64,000 nt of DNA, taken from assembly GCA_009779835.1 (NCBI GenBank), contig WRBD01000001.1:100788-164787 (forward strand). The letters run 5' to 3'. The stretch comes from Defluviitaleaceae bacterium. GTDB lineage: Bacteria > Bacillota > Clostridia > Lachnospirales > WQUN01. The notes beneath the pieces were generated by a model. That model saw nothing but the letters and a program-made list of their open reading frames with translations, searched no databases and was not told the DNA's origin. How positions within the stretch are numbered: the stretch's first letter is position 1; the number at the start of each line of letters is the position of its first letter. The position numbers and the translations under genes were made by a program. This document shows positions 54,038 to 62,914 of this stretch, one piece after another.

Positions 54038-54675
54038 AAAAGGAATATATAAAATTACGCGAAATGAATTCCGCCGAAAAAAGATGGTACATTTGGGAAT
54101 ATTATAAGGTTCACATCGGTATATTTATAGCGCTTTGCATATTTATAGGGACTTTTATTCATGCGCTGTTAAATCCGCGTCCGGAGGAATATTTATATAT
54201 AGCATGGGACGGCGTACCCGCGGCTTCGTGGCAGTTAACGCAATTATCGGACGCACTCTCAGCTATTACACCCGAAAATGAAACGATTACGGTCACAAAT
54301 TATACATTGGGAGATAATCACGCCACAAACAACGCATTGATAACCAGATTTGAAACCTTGCTTATGTTGGGCATGATGGATATTTACATCACAACAAGAG
54401 AGGGCGCGGCAATAACAAATGTTGGCGAGCAAAAATTTACGCGTCCCGTAGACGAAATAAGAAATTACATGATTGAAATAAATCCGCAAATTGAGCTTCA
54501 CGATAGACTGTACGATGCGGAAACTCCCGATTACATGTCAATTTCGTTGGAAGGATCGCCGCTTTTGGAACAATTGGGTATAGACACAAGCGATATTTTT
54601 TTATGCGTTTTTGTGAACACAACGCGTTTTTATGAAATAGCCAAGGCATTGGAGGTTTTGCTTAGTGGAACATAG
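54034..54675 (+). CDS. Single-pass membrane protein of unknown function
   Basis: 213 residues with one membrane segment near 28-46 (HIGIFIALCIFIGTFIHALL) and an outside domain of about 160 residues beginning PEEYLYIAWDGVPAASW, with no cysteines. No recognised family. Coupled to both neighbours by overlapping codons, so it probably acts with the CPBP protease and the DUF6062 protein. Confidence 0.65.
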   Translation: MKKEYIKLREMNSAEKRWYIWEYYKVHIGIFIALCIFIGTFIHALLNPRPEEYLYIAWDGVPAASWQLTQLSDALSAITPENETITVTNYTLGDNHATNNALITRFETLLMLGMMDIYITTREGAAITNVGEQKFTRPVDEIRNYMIEINPQIELHDRLYDAETPDYMSISLEGSPLLEQLGIDTSDIFLCVFVNTTRFYEIAKALEVLLSGT

Positions 54676-55669
54676 TCACAGGCGAGGAATTTATTTTGCT
54701 TTATTTTTAATGTTATTCAGATTTTTCTTTAATGTGATTTTAAGTGTAATATTTTCTCTGGTTGATAGGTTTATTTTACATGAAACGGAAATGAATATGC
54801 TCGCTATAGTAACTTCTCCGTGGTTTATGATTTTCGGTTTGGTAATGACTTTGCTTGTGCCGCTTGCGATTTGGCTTGCGGTTTTCGGTGAAAAAATCAA
54901 CAATAATTTGCCGCATATGCGGCTGGGAAAAAGAAATATCCTTTTAATAATCGGAATAAGTCTGATGCTTAATCCTGTTGCAAATGTAATTTCGGGCATC
55001 ACATCGCTTTTTTTCCCGAATGAAATAGCAGGAATAATGCAGGGCGTGATTGAAGACTACCCGCTTTTTCTTATTCTTCTTGCAGTTGCGATAACGCCCG
55101 CAATTTGCGAAGAGGTAGTTTTCCGCGGATATATTCAGTCGGCATACAAAAACAAGTCGCTTCTAACAATGCTCCTTATGAACGGATTTTTTTTCGCAAT
55201 AATCCATCAAAGCCCGCAGCAATTTTTTTACGCATTTGCTATGGGAATAATTTTTGCATACATGGTTTATGCTACACGAAGTATCCGCGCCGGAGTAATT
55301 GCGCACTTTATAATGAACGCGTCGTCGATAATGCTTGCTTGGATTGCATCGCATATACTTAATTATATGGAATCCTTGCAACTCAAAACCGAACCCGAGA
55401 ATATTCCCGAATTAAGCGAACAAGCCCAAATACTGACTGCTGTTGCGTTTTGGGGCGTAATCGCGATGTTCACCTCAACGGCGGCAGTGTTTCTTTTCCG
55501 CGAATTCATAACACACAATAAAAAACGTGTTGCAGAATACGAAGCAAAAAATACCGTAGAAGAAGTTCTCTGCAAAGAAGAACCCACGCAAAAGCGCAAG
55601 AATCTAATAACAGACACAGCGTTGATTTTGGCAATAGTTGCGTTGTATGTAATATTTGTTTTAGCATAG
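54665..55669 (+). CDS. CPBP (CAAX-like) intramembrane metalloprotease
   Basis: 334 residues, GTG start overlapping the previous gene by 11 bases. Eight membrane segments. The Abi/CPBP motifs are present: EEVVFRGYIQSAY (motif 1), then FFFAIIHQSPQQFFYAFAMGIIFAYM (motif 2 His) and GVIAHFIMNASS (motif 3 His). In bacteria the family acts in bacteriocin immunity, signalling or processing of membrane peptides. Substrate unknown. Confidence 0.88.
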   Translation: MEHSHRRGIYFALFLMLFRFFFNVILSVIFSLVDRFILHETEMNMLAIVTSPWFMIFGLVMTLLVPLAIWLAVFGEKINNNLPHMRLGKRNILLIIGISLMLNPVANVISGITSLFFPNEIAGIMQGVIEDYPLFLILLAVAITPAICEEVVFRGYIQSAYKNKSLLTMLLMNGFFFAIIHQSPQQFFYAFAMGIIFAYMVYATRSIRAGVIAHFIMNASSIMLAWIASHILNYMESLQLKTEPENIPELSEQAQILTAVAFWGVIAMFTSTAAVFLFREFITHNKKRVAEYEAKNTVEEVLCKEEPTQKRKNLITDTALILAIVALYVIFVLA

Positions 55670-55699
55670 AATAAATTTGTTTCTCTCGAAAAAAAGGAA

Positions 55700-55733
55700 G
55701 ACCCGACCTCAGGGGGGGGTGAGGCCGGGCTTT
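55700..55733 (+). terminator. Terminator of the CPBP operon
   Basis: CCCGACCTCA and TGAGGCCGGG flank an eight-G loop; one internal mismatch, short T-tract. Confidence 0.6.
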
Positions 55734-55848
55734 GAGGGGGGATATTTAGTTGTTCCCCGAACCGTAGTTCAAGGTCACAATAATAATATTAACAGTTTAA
55801 CACAATAATATACTTTAGAATGAAAAAAATTTCTAATGTTACAAAGTA

Positions 55849-55877
55849 TTTACAAATTTACCCCCCATGTGTATAAT
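55849..55877 (+). promoter_or_regulatory. Promoter of the surface-protein cluster
   Basis: TTTACA (55849) and TATAAT (55872) exactly 17 bases apart; 52 bases before the ATG. Confidence 0.7.
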
Positions 55878-55929
55878 TTGCGGTAGTCTTGGAAATTTCC
55901 GGACAATTTTTGATTGCAGGAGGTAACAT

Positions 55930-57477
55930 ATGAAGCAAAAAATGTTAAAGCGTATAATCGCGATTGCACTAAGCGTCACACTTGTAATGGCGATATTCGT
56001 GCCGGCAGCGTCGGCAAGAGTAGCAACTTGGCAAGACGTACTTGATACAGGTTTGTTTATCGCAATAAAAGGTCACGGCGCAGGAAACCCGACATTGACC
56101 GCGACCTCAAACGGTCTTGTAGTTGGCAACAGGGGCGATGAATCTACCGCTTACGGCGAACACGACGGGTTTGGAATTAATCTTACCGCCCTCAGAGCTT
56201 TATCGGGAGTAGACAACCCAACAATAATTATCTCAGGTACAATAGCAGGCGAGGCAGAACAAATGATTGCGCAATTCTTCGACGGCAGACCCGGCGATGG
56301 TCGCTGGATTATGTCAGAAATCGGAGAAGACGGCAGCTTTACAATGAATCTTACACAGGCAATCGCGGGAGTACCCGCTTGGGCAGGAGAATGGGGTACG
56401 CGTCCATGGATTGGTGCGCACCCACGCGGAAACATTACGATTTCTTCAATTATGATTGGCGGCGAGTCACTTATTGATATGCTTACCGCTGGTGTTGTAG
56501 TTCCCGAAGAACCCGCACTTGACCTTGGTATGCCCTCCGGAGTTGTATACTCTCTTCTTCAAGACCCCTTCATTCAAACCGTTACACAAGGCAGTGATAT
56601 ACTTCACACCGCAATTCCCCACCTTACAGGTGCCGGAAGATGGACGGCAGTTGCCAACCCATACGGCGGAAACGCAATTCGTTTCTCGAACCGTATGAAT
56701 GAATGGGACGGTTTGGACTTCCTTTGGAAAGAGTTTAAATTGCCTGATGGAGATTACGTTATTCAAATAATAGGAAATATAGAAAAGGAAGGCGAATTTG
56801 ACTTCCCGACATTTACACTCGCGGGTACTACAAGCCCGTGGGGATGGGTAGGCGAAGAAGAATTCCCCGATGATGACGGAAATTTTGATATGTATCGTGA
56901 ATTTTCAATATCTGGCGATAATATTATAGACATTATAAACGATGTAATTGGCGGAAACCTAAGAATGCGCGCCCACGATGTATTAAATAACTTCACAATC
57001 TATCAAATTGCAGTAGTACCATACGGAAGAAATTTACCGATGCTTCCGCCGCGTGTTGCACCTACACCCGCTCCTACTCCCGCATCTACGCCGGCACCCA
57101 CGCCTGTTCCCAGCAACGATGTATCAATTCGGCTTACAATTGGAAACATTAATGCGAACGTAAACGGTTCGTCAATGGCTCTTTCCGATGCTCCGTTTAT
57201 CTCTTCAGAAGGCAGAACAATGGTTCCCGTTCGTTTCGTTGCGGATGCAATGGGTGCGACTACCGATTGGAACGGTGCAACTCAAACCGTTACAATAACA
57301 CCCCAGGGTAGGGGGGCTATTAACCTTGTTGTAGGGCAAGCACTTCCTGATGATATGGGTACACCTGAAATAGTAGGCGGACGCACTTTTGTTCCCGTGC
57401 GCTTTGTAGCCGTAAGAATGGGCGGTGGAGTAGACTGGAATGCTGCATCTCAAACGGTAACAATTACTTTTAGCTGA
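55930..57477 (+). CDS. Secreted protein with two module repeats and C-terminal stalk domain
   Basis: 515 residues. Signal peptide (KRIIAIALSVTLVMAIFVPAASA). Residues about 30-185 and 195-370 look like two copies of a beta-sandwich module (the second begins GVVYSLLQDPFIQTV and holds TTSPWGWV), also found in the next two proteins. A Pro/Thr/Ala linker (APTPAPTPASTPAPTPVPS) leads to a copper amine oxidase N-terminal-like stalk domain with two halves (GRTMVPVRFVADAMGATTDWN and GRTFVPVRFVAVRMGGGVDWN). Probably displayed on the wall and binds a glycan. First of three related genes. Confidence 0.8.
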   Translation: MKQKMLKRIIAIALSVTLVMAIFVPAASARVATWQDVLDTGLFIAIKGHGAGNPTLTATSNGLVVGNRGDESTAYGEHDGFGINLTALRALSGVDNPTIIISGTIAGEAEQMIAQFFDGRPGDGRWIMSEIGEDGSFTMNLTQAIAGVPAWAGEWGTRPWIGAHPRGNITISSIMIGGESLIDMLTAGVVVPEEPALDLGMPSGVVYSLLQDPFIQTVTQGSDILHTAIPHLTGAGRWTAVANPYGGNAIRFSNRMNEWDGLDFLWKEFKLPDGDYVIQIIGNIEKEGEFDFPTFTLAGTTSPWGWVGEEEFPDDDGNFDMYREFSISGDNIIDIINDVIGGNLRMRAHDVLNNFTIYQIAVVPYGRNLPMLPPRVAPTPAPTPASTPAPTPVPSNDVSIRLTIGNINANVNGSSMALSDAPFISSEGRTMVPVRFVADAMGATTDWNGATQTVTITPQGRGAINLVVGQALPDDMGTPEIVGGRTFVPVRFVAVRMGGGVDWNAASQTVTITFS

Positions 57478-57490
57478 TTATAGGCACCAC

Positions 57491-57539
57491 CGAAGAAATG
57501 CCTTGCAAGCGTCTGCATTTGCTTGCGGGGCTTTCTTCG
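57491..57539 (+). terminator. Long imperfect hairpin between surface genes
   Basis: CGAAGAAA-n-GCC-n-GCAAG pairs with CTTGC-n-GGC-n-TTTCTTCG. No T-run follows, so it may reduce rather than stop transcription into the lipoprotein genes. Confidence 0.5.
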
Positions 57540-57574
57540 TAAACATAAAAGCATAAAAAGAAGGGAATGGTGAA

Positions 57575-58792
57575 ATGAAAAAGTTTTGGGTTTTAGCAAT
57601 TTTGCTGGTTGCTGTTCTTGCTTTTACGGCTTGCGGCGGAGGCAACGAAGCGGCAACCGAAACGGGCCCCACACCGGCATCGGTGAATGAAATTGCCGAG
57701 AGCAACGAAACCCAACCCGATGAAGTTGATATCGGAGTTGAAGAGCCAGAGTATTTTCCGGTTGTAATTGCTGAGAAAGGCGAAGATGTAGTTTATTCGC
57801 TTTCATCGGATTACGAGTTCCAGAACATGCCCGTTGGAACATCCGGCTCCGATGAAGATGTCTTAACCACGGAGTACCTAATTGGCGCGGGTACACCGAC
57901 TTTCCGCGTGATAGAAAATCCGCGCGGCGGTCGCGCAATTAATATTACGCACCGTGACCAAACATGGCACGCCGTTGATATCATCACGCCGCAGTTTGAG
58001 CTTGACACCGAAGTGAACTCGTACAGGCTCACGATTCACGGCAGAATTAGCGAAGGCGGCAATGTAATCGTAAGTGGCGGAGATTCTCCGTATGCCACTC
58101 TGTTTACGCAAGCTTCGCCGGCAGGCGATTTTACTCTTACAGGCACAGTCACAGCCGCAACAATAGCTAACTCCGGAGAACGCGGACATTTCAGGGTTTC
58201 GTTAAACAATTTGGGGAATCTTGCAATTCATGAAATCTTAGTTGAGCGCATAGAATTAATTGCTCCTTTCAATATTCCCGAAAGACCCGAAAATGTTATG
58301 TATTCGTTGAATACGGACGAATATATTCAGTCTCGTATACCAGGCGATTCCGGTAACGGTGCGGCAATTTTTGGTGGAACGATTTTCCTTACGGATTCGG
58401 GCAGCCCAACTTTCACCATCGTTTCCCATCCAAGCGGCGACGCAAGCAGGGCGATTCGTGTTTCCGACCGCAGAGCGGATTGGCACACCCTTGATATTAA
58501 CGTGGGAAATATGGAGCTTGATTTAAACGCGAACTCCTATACAATTCGCGTTAGCGGCGTAATCGTTGACCCACCCGAAGGATCCACAGCCGATTTGATG
58601 GGAACGAGCGACCCGTGGGGACGTTTCAGTTCGGTTGAAGTTGTGGCAGATGGCAGCTTTACAGTCGAAGGCGTAATTAACGCCGAATCCATGGCGGAAA
58701 ACGGCTCTTCGGACAAGGTGAGGCTTGCGGCTTCTGCCGAAGCAGGAGACGCAGTGTTTTATGTATATGAACTGGAAGTAATTAAAAACTAA
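57575..58792 (+). CDS. Lipoprotein with two repeated beta-sandwich modules
   Basis: 405 residues. Lipoprotein signal KKFWVLAILLVAVLAFTAC with lipid on Cys20. After a 45-residue acidic linker come two copies of one module: about 70-230 (VVYSLSSDYEFQNMPVG...AVDIITPQFELDTEVNSYRLTIHG) and about 243-405 (VMYSLNTDEYIQSRIPG...TLDINVGNMELDLNANSYTIRVSG). Each has the same order of TFxVxxxPxGxxRAI, RxxxWHxxDI and the domain end. Looks like a carbohydrate-binding type sandwich; function not proven. Confidence 0.75.
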   Translation: MKKFWVLAILLVAVLAFTACGGGNEAATETGPTPASVNEIAESNETQPDEVDIGVEEPEYFPVVIAEKGEDVVYSLSSDYEFQNMPVGTSGSDEDVLTTEYLIGAGTPTFRVIENPRGGRAINITHRDQTWHAVDIITPQFELDTEVNSYRLTIHGRISEGGNVIVSGGDSPYATLFTQASPAGDFTLTGTVTAATIANSGERGHFRVSLNNLGNLAIHEILVERIELIAPFNIPERPENVMYSLNTDEYIQSRIPGDSGNGAAIFGGTIFLTDSGSPTFTIVSHPSGDASRAIRVSDRRADWHTLDINVGNMELDLNANSYTIRVSGVIVDPPEGSTADLMGTSDPWGRFSSVEVVADGSFTVEGVINAESMAENGSSDKVRLAASAEAGDAVFYVYELEVIKN

Positions 58793-58853
58793 AAATGCGC
58801 AGTAGCCGAGCTTTGCTCGTAGTGAGGCGTAAATTCAGAAAGGAATTGAAGAA

Positions 58854-59855
58854 ATGAAAAGAGTTTGGATTTTAGCAATTATCATGGTGGCAGTTCTTGC
58901 TTTTGCCGCTTGCGGCGGTAATGAACCCGCATCAACCACACCAACAAACAACAATGTAGCAGAGCAAAATGAAGTGCCCCCGGTACAGGACGTAGATGTT
59001 AACGGAAATGGCGACGAAGAACCTCCTGTGGAAATTAATGACCAAGAAGAACCCCCCGTGGAAGGTAACGGCGATGAGGAACCACCGGTAGACGGAAACG
59101 ATGAAGAGCCGCCCGTAGACGGAAATGGCGATGAAGAACCACCCGTAGATGGAAATGGCGATGAAGAGCCGCCCGTGGACGGAAACGGCGATGAAGAGCC
59201 CGCTACTCCTGTTGAACCTGAATCTACGTCCGAAGCACCTGCACCAACTGAGGCACCTGTACCCACTGAGGCTCCCGCACCTCCCGTAACCGCAGCAGCA
59301 GGCCCCGTAGTATACTCTCTTGCAACCGATGTAAACTTCCAAGAGCTGGAAGTCGGTCACACAGACCGTGGTCAAGCAGTTACCGGAGTTACATGGTACC
59401 TAATGAATGCCGGAAACAATTTCGACATGACAGTTATTGCGGCTCCCGGTGGTCATAAAGGCTTTAGAGTTCACAACCGTACCCGGGACAGCTGGGACCA
59501 AGGCGTAGACTTTATGCGTGAGGAAGGTGATGCAGACAATCCTCCGTGGGATATGAACACAGGCGCAAACACTTATAGATTGCAAGTTAACGGAATAGCA
59601 CCCGCCGGAACTAATATGATTATTACAGCAGGCGATAATCCGTGGAATCACCTATTCATGACAGAGGCAGGAGCAGACGGCAGATTCTCTTTTGACGAGG
59701 ATGTAAGCAACAACATTTTCCGCGAAAACGTAGAAATCCCGACAGACCCGCCGGGCCGTGAAGTTACTCAATTTAACAGAGGATTTAGAGTAGTAACCTT
59801 TGGTGCTCCGCTTGTTGATTATGAAATTCACGACTTTATCATAACAAGAAGATAG
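58854..59855 (+). CDS. Lipoprotein with acidic repeat stalk and one module
   Basis: 333 residues. Signal KRVWILAIIMVAVLAFAAC, lipid on Cys20, nearly the same as the previous gene. Residues about 50-120 repeat GNGDEEPPVD, a stiff acidic stalk, then a Pro/Thr/Ala part, and from about 145 a module beginning VVYSLATDVNFQELEVG similar to those of the two preceding proteins (NTYRLQVNGIAPAG, ITAGDNPWNHLF). Likely a wall-spanning lipoprotein presenting this module outside. Confidence 0.75.
   Translation: MKRVWILAIIMVAVLAFAACGGNEPASTTPTNNNVAEQNEVPPVQDVDVNGNGDEEPPVEINDQEEPPVEGNGDEEPPVDGNDEEPPVDGNGDEEPPVDGNGDEEPPVDGNGDEEPATPVEPESTSEAPAPTEAPVPTEAPAPPVTAAAGPVVYSLATDVNFQELEVGHTDRGQAVTGVTWYLMNAGNNFDMTVIAAPGGHKGFRVHNRTRDSWDQGVDFMREEGDADNPPWDMNTGANTYRLQVNGIAPAGTNMIITAGDNPWNHLFMTEAGADGRFSFDEDVSNNIFRENVEIPTDPPGREVTQFNRGFRVVTFGAPLVDYEIHDFIITRR
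58999..59206 (+). repeat. 30-bp tandem coding repeat
   Basis: About six copies of a unit coding GNGDEEPPVD, some shortened to 27 or 24 bases, in the stalk of the lipoprotein gene. Copy number is likely to vary among strains. Confidence 0.8.
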
Positions 59856-59865
59856 GATTGCATAC

Positions 59866-59903
59866 TAAGAGCCGCACAGCGTAATGCTTGTGCGGCTCTT
59901 TGC
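59866..59903. terminator. Bidirectional terminator before lexA
   Basis: GAGCCGCACA and TGTGCGGCTC form a perfect 10-bp stem, with a T-rich tract on the plus side. Confidence 0.8.
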
Positions 59904-59911
59904 TTTATTTT

Positions 59912-60526
59912 TTAATACCTGCGGTAAAGACCGATAACCTTACCTAAAACTTCGCATTCGCGGACTCGGATTGGATCAAATGCTGAGTTTGCCGGATCCA
60001 AACGTATGAATTCACCTTCGCGGTAGAAGGTTTTTACCGTTGCGGAATCGTCGAGCAGGGCTATTACGATGTCGCCGTTGTTGGCATCGGGTTGCTGGCG
60101 AACAAGAACCAAATCGCCGTCCAAAATTCCTTCGTCTATCATTGAATCGCCTTTTACGTGCAACATAAAACAAGTGTCGTTTTTTACATAGTCAATGGGG
60201 ATTGGGAAAGTGTCTTCTATGTTTTCATCGGCAAGGATTGGAACACCGGCGGCAACGCGCCCGACTATCGGGACGTTTACCAATTCTCGGGCGTTTGTGT
60301 AAAAATCTTCCTCCAGAATTTCGGTGGAGCGGTTTTTTGCGGGAGAACGGCGAATATGCCCTTTGCGTTCAAGGGTTTCTAAGTGTGAATGAACCGTTGA
60401 TGTAGAACTTAGCCCAACAGCTTCGCAAATTTCGCGAACGGTTGGTGGATACCCGTTCCTACGAATTTCCGCTTTTAGGAAATCCAATATCATTTGTTGT
60501 TTTGCGGTTAATTTTCCGGTTGCCAT
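59912..60526 (-). CDS. lexA: LexA repressor
   Basis: 204 residues, normal length. The N-terminal winged helix (about 1-65) reads [34 protein letters not shown] and [18 protein letters not shown]. The self-cleavage site is Ala-Gly in GRVAAGVPI (about 91-92); the catalytic Ser is in GDSMIDEGI (about 127) and the Lys in SATVKTF (about 164). It represses SOS genes until activated RecA promotes cleavage. A perfect palindrome overlaps its promoter. Confidence 0.96.
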   Translation of the reverse strand: MATGKLTAKQQMILDFLKAEIRRNGYPPTVREICEAVGLSSTSTVHSHLETLERKGHIRRSPAKNRSTEILEEDFYTNARELVNVPIVGRVAAGVPILADENIEDTFPIPIDYVKNDTCFMLHVKGDSMIDEGILDGDLVLVRQQPDANNGDIVIALLDDSATVKTFYREGEFIRLDPANSAFDPIRVRECEVLGKVIGLYRRY

Positions 60527-60570
60527 ATGACATCGCTCCTTTTTTCGCTTTTGTAAAAAATATCACATAT

Positions 60571-60586
60571 TTTGCAAATTTGCAAA
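60571..60586. promoter_or_regulatory. Palindromic operator at the lexA promoter
   Basis: TTTGCAAATTTGCAAA is a perfect 16-bp palindrome. On the minus strand TTGCAA within it serves as -35, 17 bases before TATTTT. The position suits autorepression; it differs from the Bacillus GAAC-N4-GTTC box. Confidence 0.5.
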
Positions 60587-60600
60587 CAAATGTGCGCGAT

Positions 60601-60867
60601 TTAAATAATCACCCCTGCTCGTTTATCAATTACATCCCACGGAATATTATCTATGAACCGTTTTATGTAGGCGGCTTTGTCGGTTCCGTAGTCCAGAAAA
60701 TATGCGTGTTCAGTAATGTGCTGATAAGGAAAAGATTTAAAAAACTGTGAAAAAAACATTGTAGCCATGCGGGTTTGCGGCGATATGCTCCCTCCGAGAT
60801 TATTAGCCTGTAACCAGATTACGGCTTGTTTCGATGTTTTTTGTAGTTGCTTGAAAATCCGGGTCAT
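60601..60867 (-). pseudogene. Probable superoxide dismutase C-terminal remnant
   Basis: An 88-residue frame. Its last third, TEHAYFLDYGTDKAAYIKRFIDNIPWDVIDKR, resembles the C-terminus of Fe/Mn superoxide dismutase, where the motif DxWEHAYYLDY carries two metal ligands. ANNLGGSISPQTRMA resembles the middle of the same family, with most between missing. GGAG precedes the ATG, but at 88 residues against about 200 it cannot make an active enzyme. It borders the replication module and may have been cut by its arrival. Confidence 0.4.
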
Positions 60868-60886
60868 TTATGCTCCGGATTTTTTG
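60854..60886 (+). terminator. Terminator-like hairpin at the module boundary
   Basis: AATCCGG and CCGGATT with a 12-base loop, then a T-run. It lies just before the replication gene and overlaps the start of the remnant on the other strand. Confidence 0.6.
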
Positions 60887-60908
60887 ATTTGAAAATATGC
60901 TTTAGGAG

Positions 60909-61793
60909 GTGGCAAAAATAATATCTCTAACATTTGAATATTTTTATGGTTCAGAAGCCGAACAATTCTCTTTTTACCGCATTCCAAAAATATTAATGAC
61001 TGCTCCTCATTTTAAGAAATTATCAAGTGATGCAAAAATAACATACGGCTTAATGCTTGACCGCATGGGTCTGTCGATGAAAAACGGCTGGATTGACAAT
61101 GAGAACAAAGTTTATATTTTTTTCACTCTTGATGATGTGCAGGCGAACATTAATTGCAGCCACACTACAGGGGTAAAAATTCTTGCAGAGTTGGACGTAA
61201 AAAACGGCATCGGTCTAATTGAGCGCGAAAAACAAGGACAAGGAAAGCCTACGCGAATTTACGTCAAAAATTTCAATTCGTTGCAAAATAAAAATGTGCA
61301 TCGTTTTGGAAGTGCAGACTTCCAAAATGTTGATACTAATAAGAATAATTATAGTCAGATTAATCTTAATGATACTGAGTATCAATCAATCCATCAAGCC
61401 GAAACTGCTCGACCAACAGCAGCACCTCAATCCGACATGATTATAAAGATGGAGATTTACCGAGAGATTCTGCATGACAACATTGATTACGAAAATCTTG
61501 TCTGTGGTTATGGCGTTGAAAAGGTTAATGAATATGTCCAGTTAATGCTTGATGTGATTTGCTCAAAGAAAGGCACAGTTCGCATTGATTGTGCTGATTA
61601 TCCGATTGAAATTGTCAAAAGCAGATTTTTGAAGCTTGACCAATCGCACATAGAATATGTCATAGACAGAATGGCAAAAAGCACCACGAAGGTTCACAAC
61701 ATCAGAAGTTACCTGCTTACCGCTCTGTATAACTCGTATACCAGTATCGACAGTTATTACACAGCGGTAGTAAATCATGATTTGTACGGATAA
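60909..61793 (+). CDS. Replication initiator A-like protein (RepA_N type)
   Basis: 294 residues. The RepA_N domain (about 10-125) has EQFSFYRIPKILMTAPHFKKLSSDAKITYGLMLDRMGLSMKNGW, very typical of plasmid and ICE initiators of Firmicutes. The linker is Asn-rich, and the C-terminal 100 residues (EIYREILHDNIDYENL...YPIEIVKSRFLKLDQSHIEYVID) match the DUF6017 part common in conjugative transposons. The start is uncertain: the GTG at 60909 overlaps AGGAGG, and no better placed standard start exists. It indicates integrated plasmid or ICE DNA. Confidence 0.85.
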   Translation: MAKIISLTFEYFYGSEAEQFSFYRIPKILMTAPHFKKLSSDAKITYGLMLDRMGLSMKNGWIDNENKVYIFFTLDDVQANINCSHTTGVKILAELDVKNGIGLIEREKQGQGKPTRIYVKNFNSLQNKNVHRFGSADFQNVDTNKNNYSQINLNDTEYQSIHQAETARPTAAPQSDMIIKMEIYREILHDNIDYENLVCGYGVEKVNEYVQLMLDVICSKKGTVRIDCADYPIEIVKSRFLKLDQSHIEYVIDRMAKSTTKVHNIRSYLLTALYNSYTSIDSYYTAVVNHDLYG

Positions 61794-61824
61794 AAAACGC
61801 ATTCGACATGAAATGCGTTTTTTT
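61792..61824 (+). terminator. Terminator after the replication gene
   Basis: AAAAAACGCATT and AATGCGTTTTTT form a perfect stem with a 7-base loop and a T-run. Confidence 0.82.
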
Positions 61825-61866
61825 GCGCTTATGCGTTTTATAAACCTAAAACCGGAGGAGACGAAA

Positions 61867-62493
61867 ATGCAAACTAAAACCGTTGAAACAAAGAAAAAGG
61901 CAACAGGCACTTTATCAACCCAATCAGAAGCTATTATCAGTATGTTGAAAGACCGCGGCATCATTAATGACAAAAATATTAATGACGAAAAAATCCGCCA
62001 AGCCTCAAAAGAAAAAAAGCGCAAACTTTATCAAAACACACTTGTATTACTTCAACATTATCGGGACATTACATGGATGCTTGAATGTTTTCCGGCGAAT
62101 ATTGCAGAGGATTTGGAAATGCAAACTCATAATCTTGATGCTTTATTGTGGAGCGTAAGCGATGAACTCGACATGAATAATCGTCGGTTAGAAGGTCGCT
62201 TAAAAAGTATCAGCAAATCGCGCTTACTTCTTGACCGGTTTAACGAGGCCATGACTATCTTGAAACAAAAACCGGGTAATGGCCAGATGATGTACAGCAT
62301 CATTCACGAAACTTACCTAATTCCCGAAAAATTAACACATTCTCAACTCATATATCGGCTGGATATATCAACACGACATTATTATCGAATGAGGACGCAG
62401 GCAATAAATATTTTATCACTACGGCTCTGGGCAACGCCTACAGCCGAGCTTGGTTCATGGCTTGATGTTCTGGCTATTTTAGAAAATATATAA
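61867..62493 (+). CDS. ICE/plasmid-type hypothetical protein
   Basis: 208 residues, ATG at 61867 after CCGGAGGAG. Helical and Lys-rich N-terminus, a central DITWMLECFPANIAEDLEMQTHNLD part and a C-terminal region (LTHSQLIYRLDISTRHYYRMRTQAINILSLRLWATP) that looks like a helix-turn-helix of the ArpU/sigma-like type. Probably a regulator of the mobile module; no exact family named. Confidence 0.55.
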   Translation: MQTKTVETKKKATGTLSTQSEAIISMLKDRGIINDKNINDEKIRQASKEKKRKLYQNTLVLLQHYRDITWMLECFPANIAEDLEMQTHNLDALLWSVSDELDMNNRRLEGRLKSISKSRLLLDRFNEAMTILKQKPGNGQMMYSIIHETYLIPEKLTHSQLIYRLDISTRHYYRMRTQAINILSLRLWATPTAELGSWLDVLAILENI

Positions 62494-62563
62494 TCTCTAT
62501 TTCAAACATACAAAGGACTAAACTGAATCAGTTTTACCCTTAAATTCTTTGAATCATGGTTGG

Positions 62564-62686
62564 ATGAAACACTATGGTTGTAAATTTGTAGTAATATTTG
62601 CAACAATTTGGATTCTCATTGGGATTGTGTTTGGCGTAAATCAAAAACTGTGGCCACAACAAACGCATGAAGCGAATTTGCAGTAA
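62564..62686 (+). CDS. Possible small membrane protein
   Basis: A 40-codon frame with one hydrophobic stretch (FVVIFATIWILIGIVFGV) between a basic start and a polar tail, the shape of a small single-pass membrane protein. Ribosome site weak. The rest of 62494-62914 has only a 33-codon frame and no other clear signal. Confidence 0.3.
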   Translation: MKHYGCKFVVIFATIWILIGIVFGVNQKLWPQQTHEANLQ

Positions 62687-62914
62687 TTATGGTATTGATT
62701 TACAGGCAACTTCGTTTCGTCGCACTTTTGTGGATAGCGCAATATGGATTTTCTAATGAATTTATTCCAAGGCGGATGGGTAAATACTGACTTTTTACAC
62801 GCTCTATATATTCATACGTTTGTCGTGAAACTGTGGCATACTTGCATTGCAATTAAGCTTGGAGTCTGATAAAATGAAAGTAAAGCGAGAATGAAGGAAC
62901 AAGGAGGAAATAAA

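Noticed and set aside
58835..59266. Minus-strand frame rich in repeated PSTGGSSS
   Set aside because: It is the mirror of the GNGDEEPPVD tandem repeats of the lipoprotein gene; the plus frame has the signal peptide and the module.
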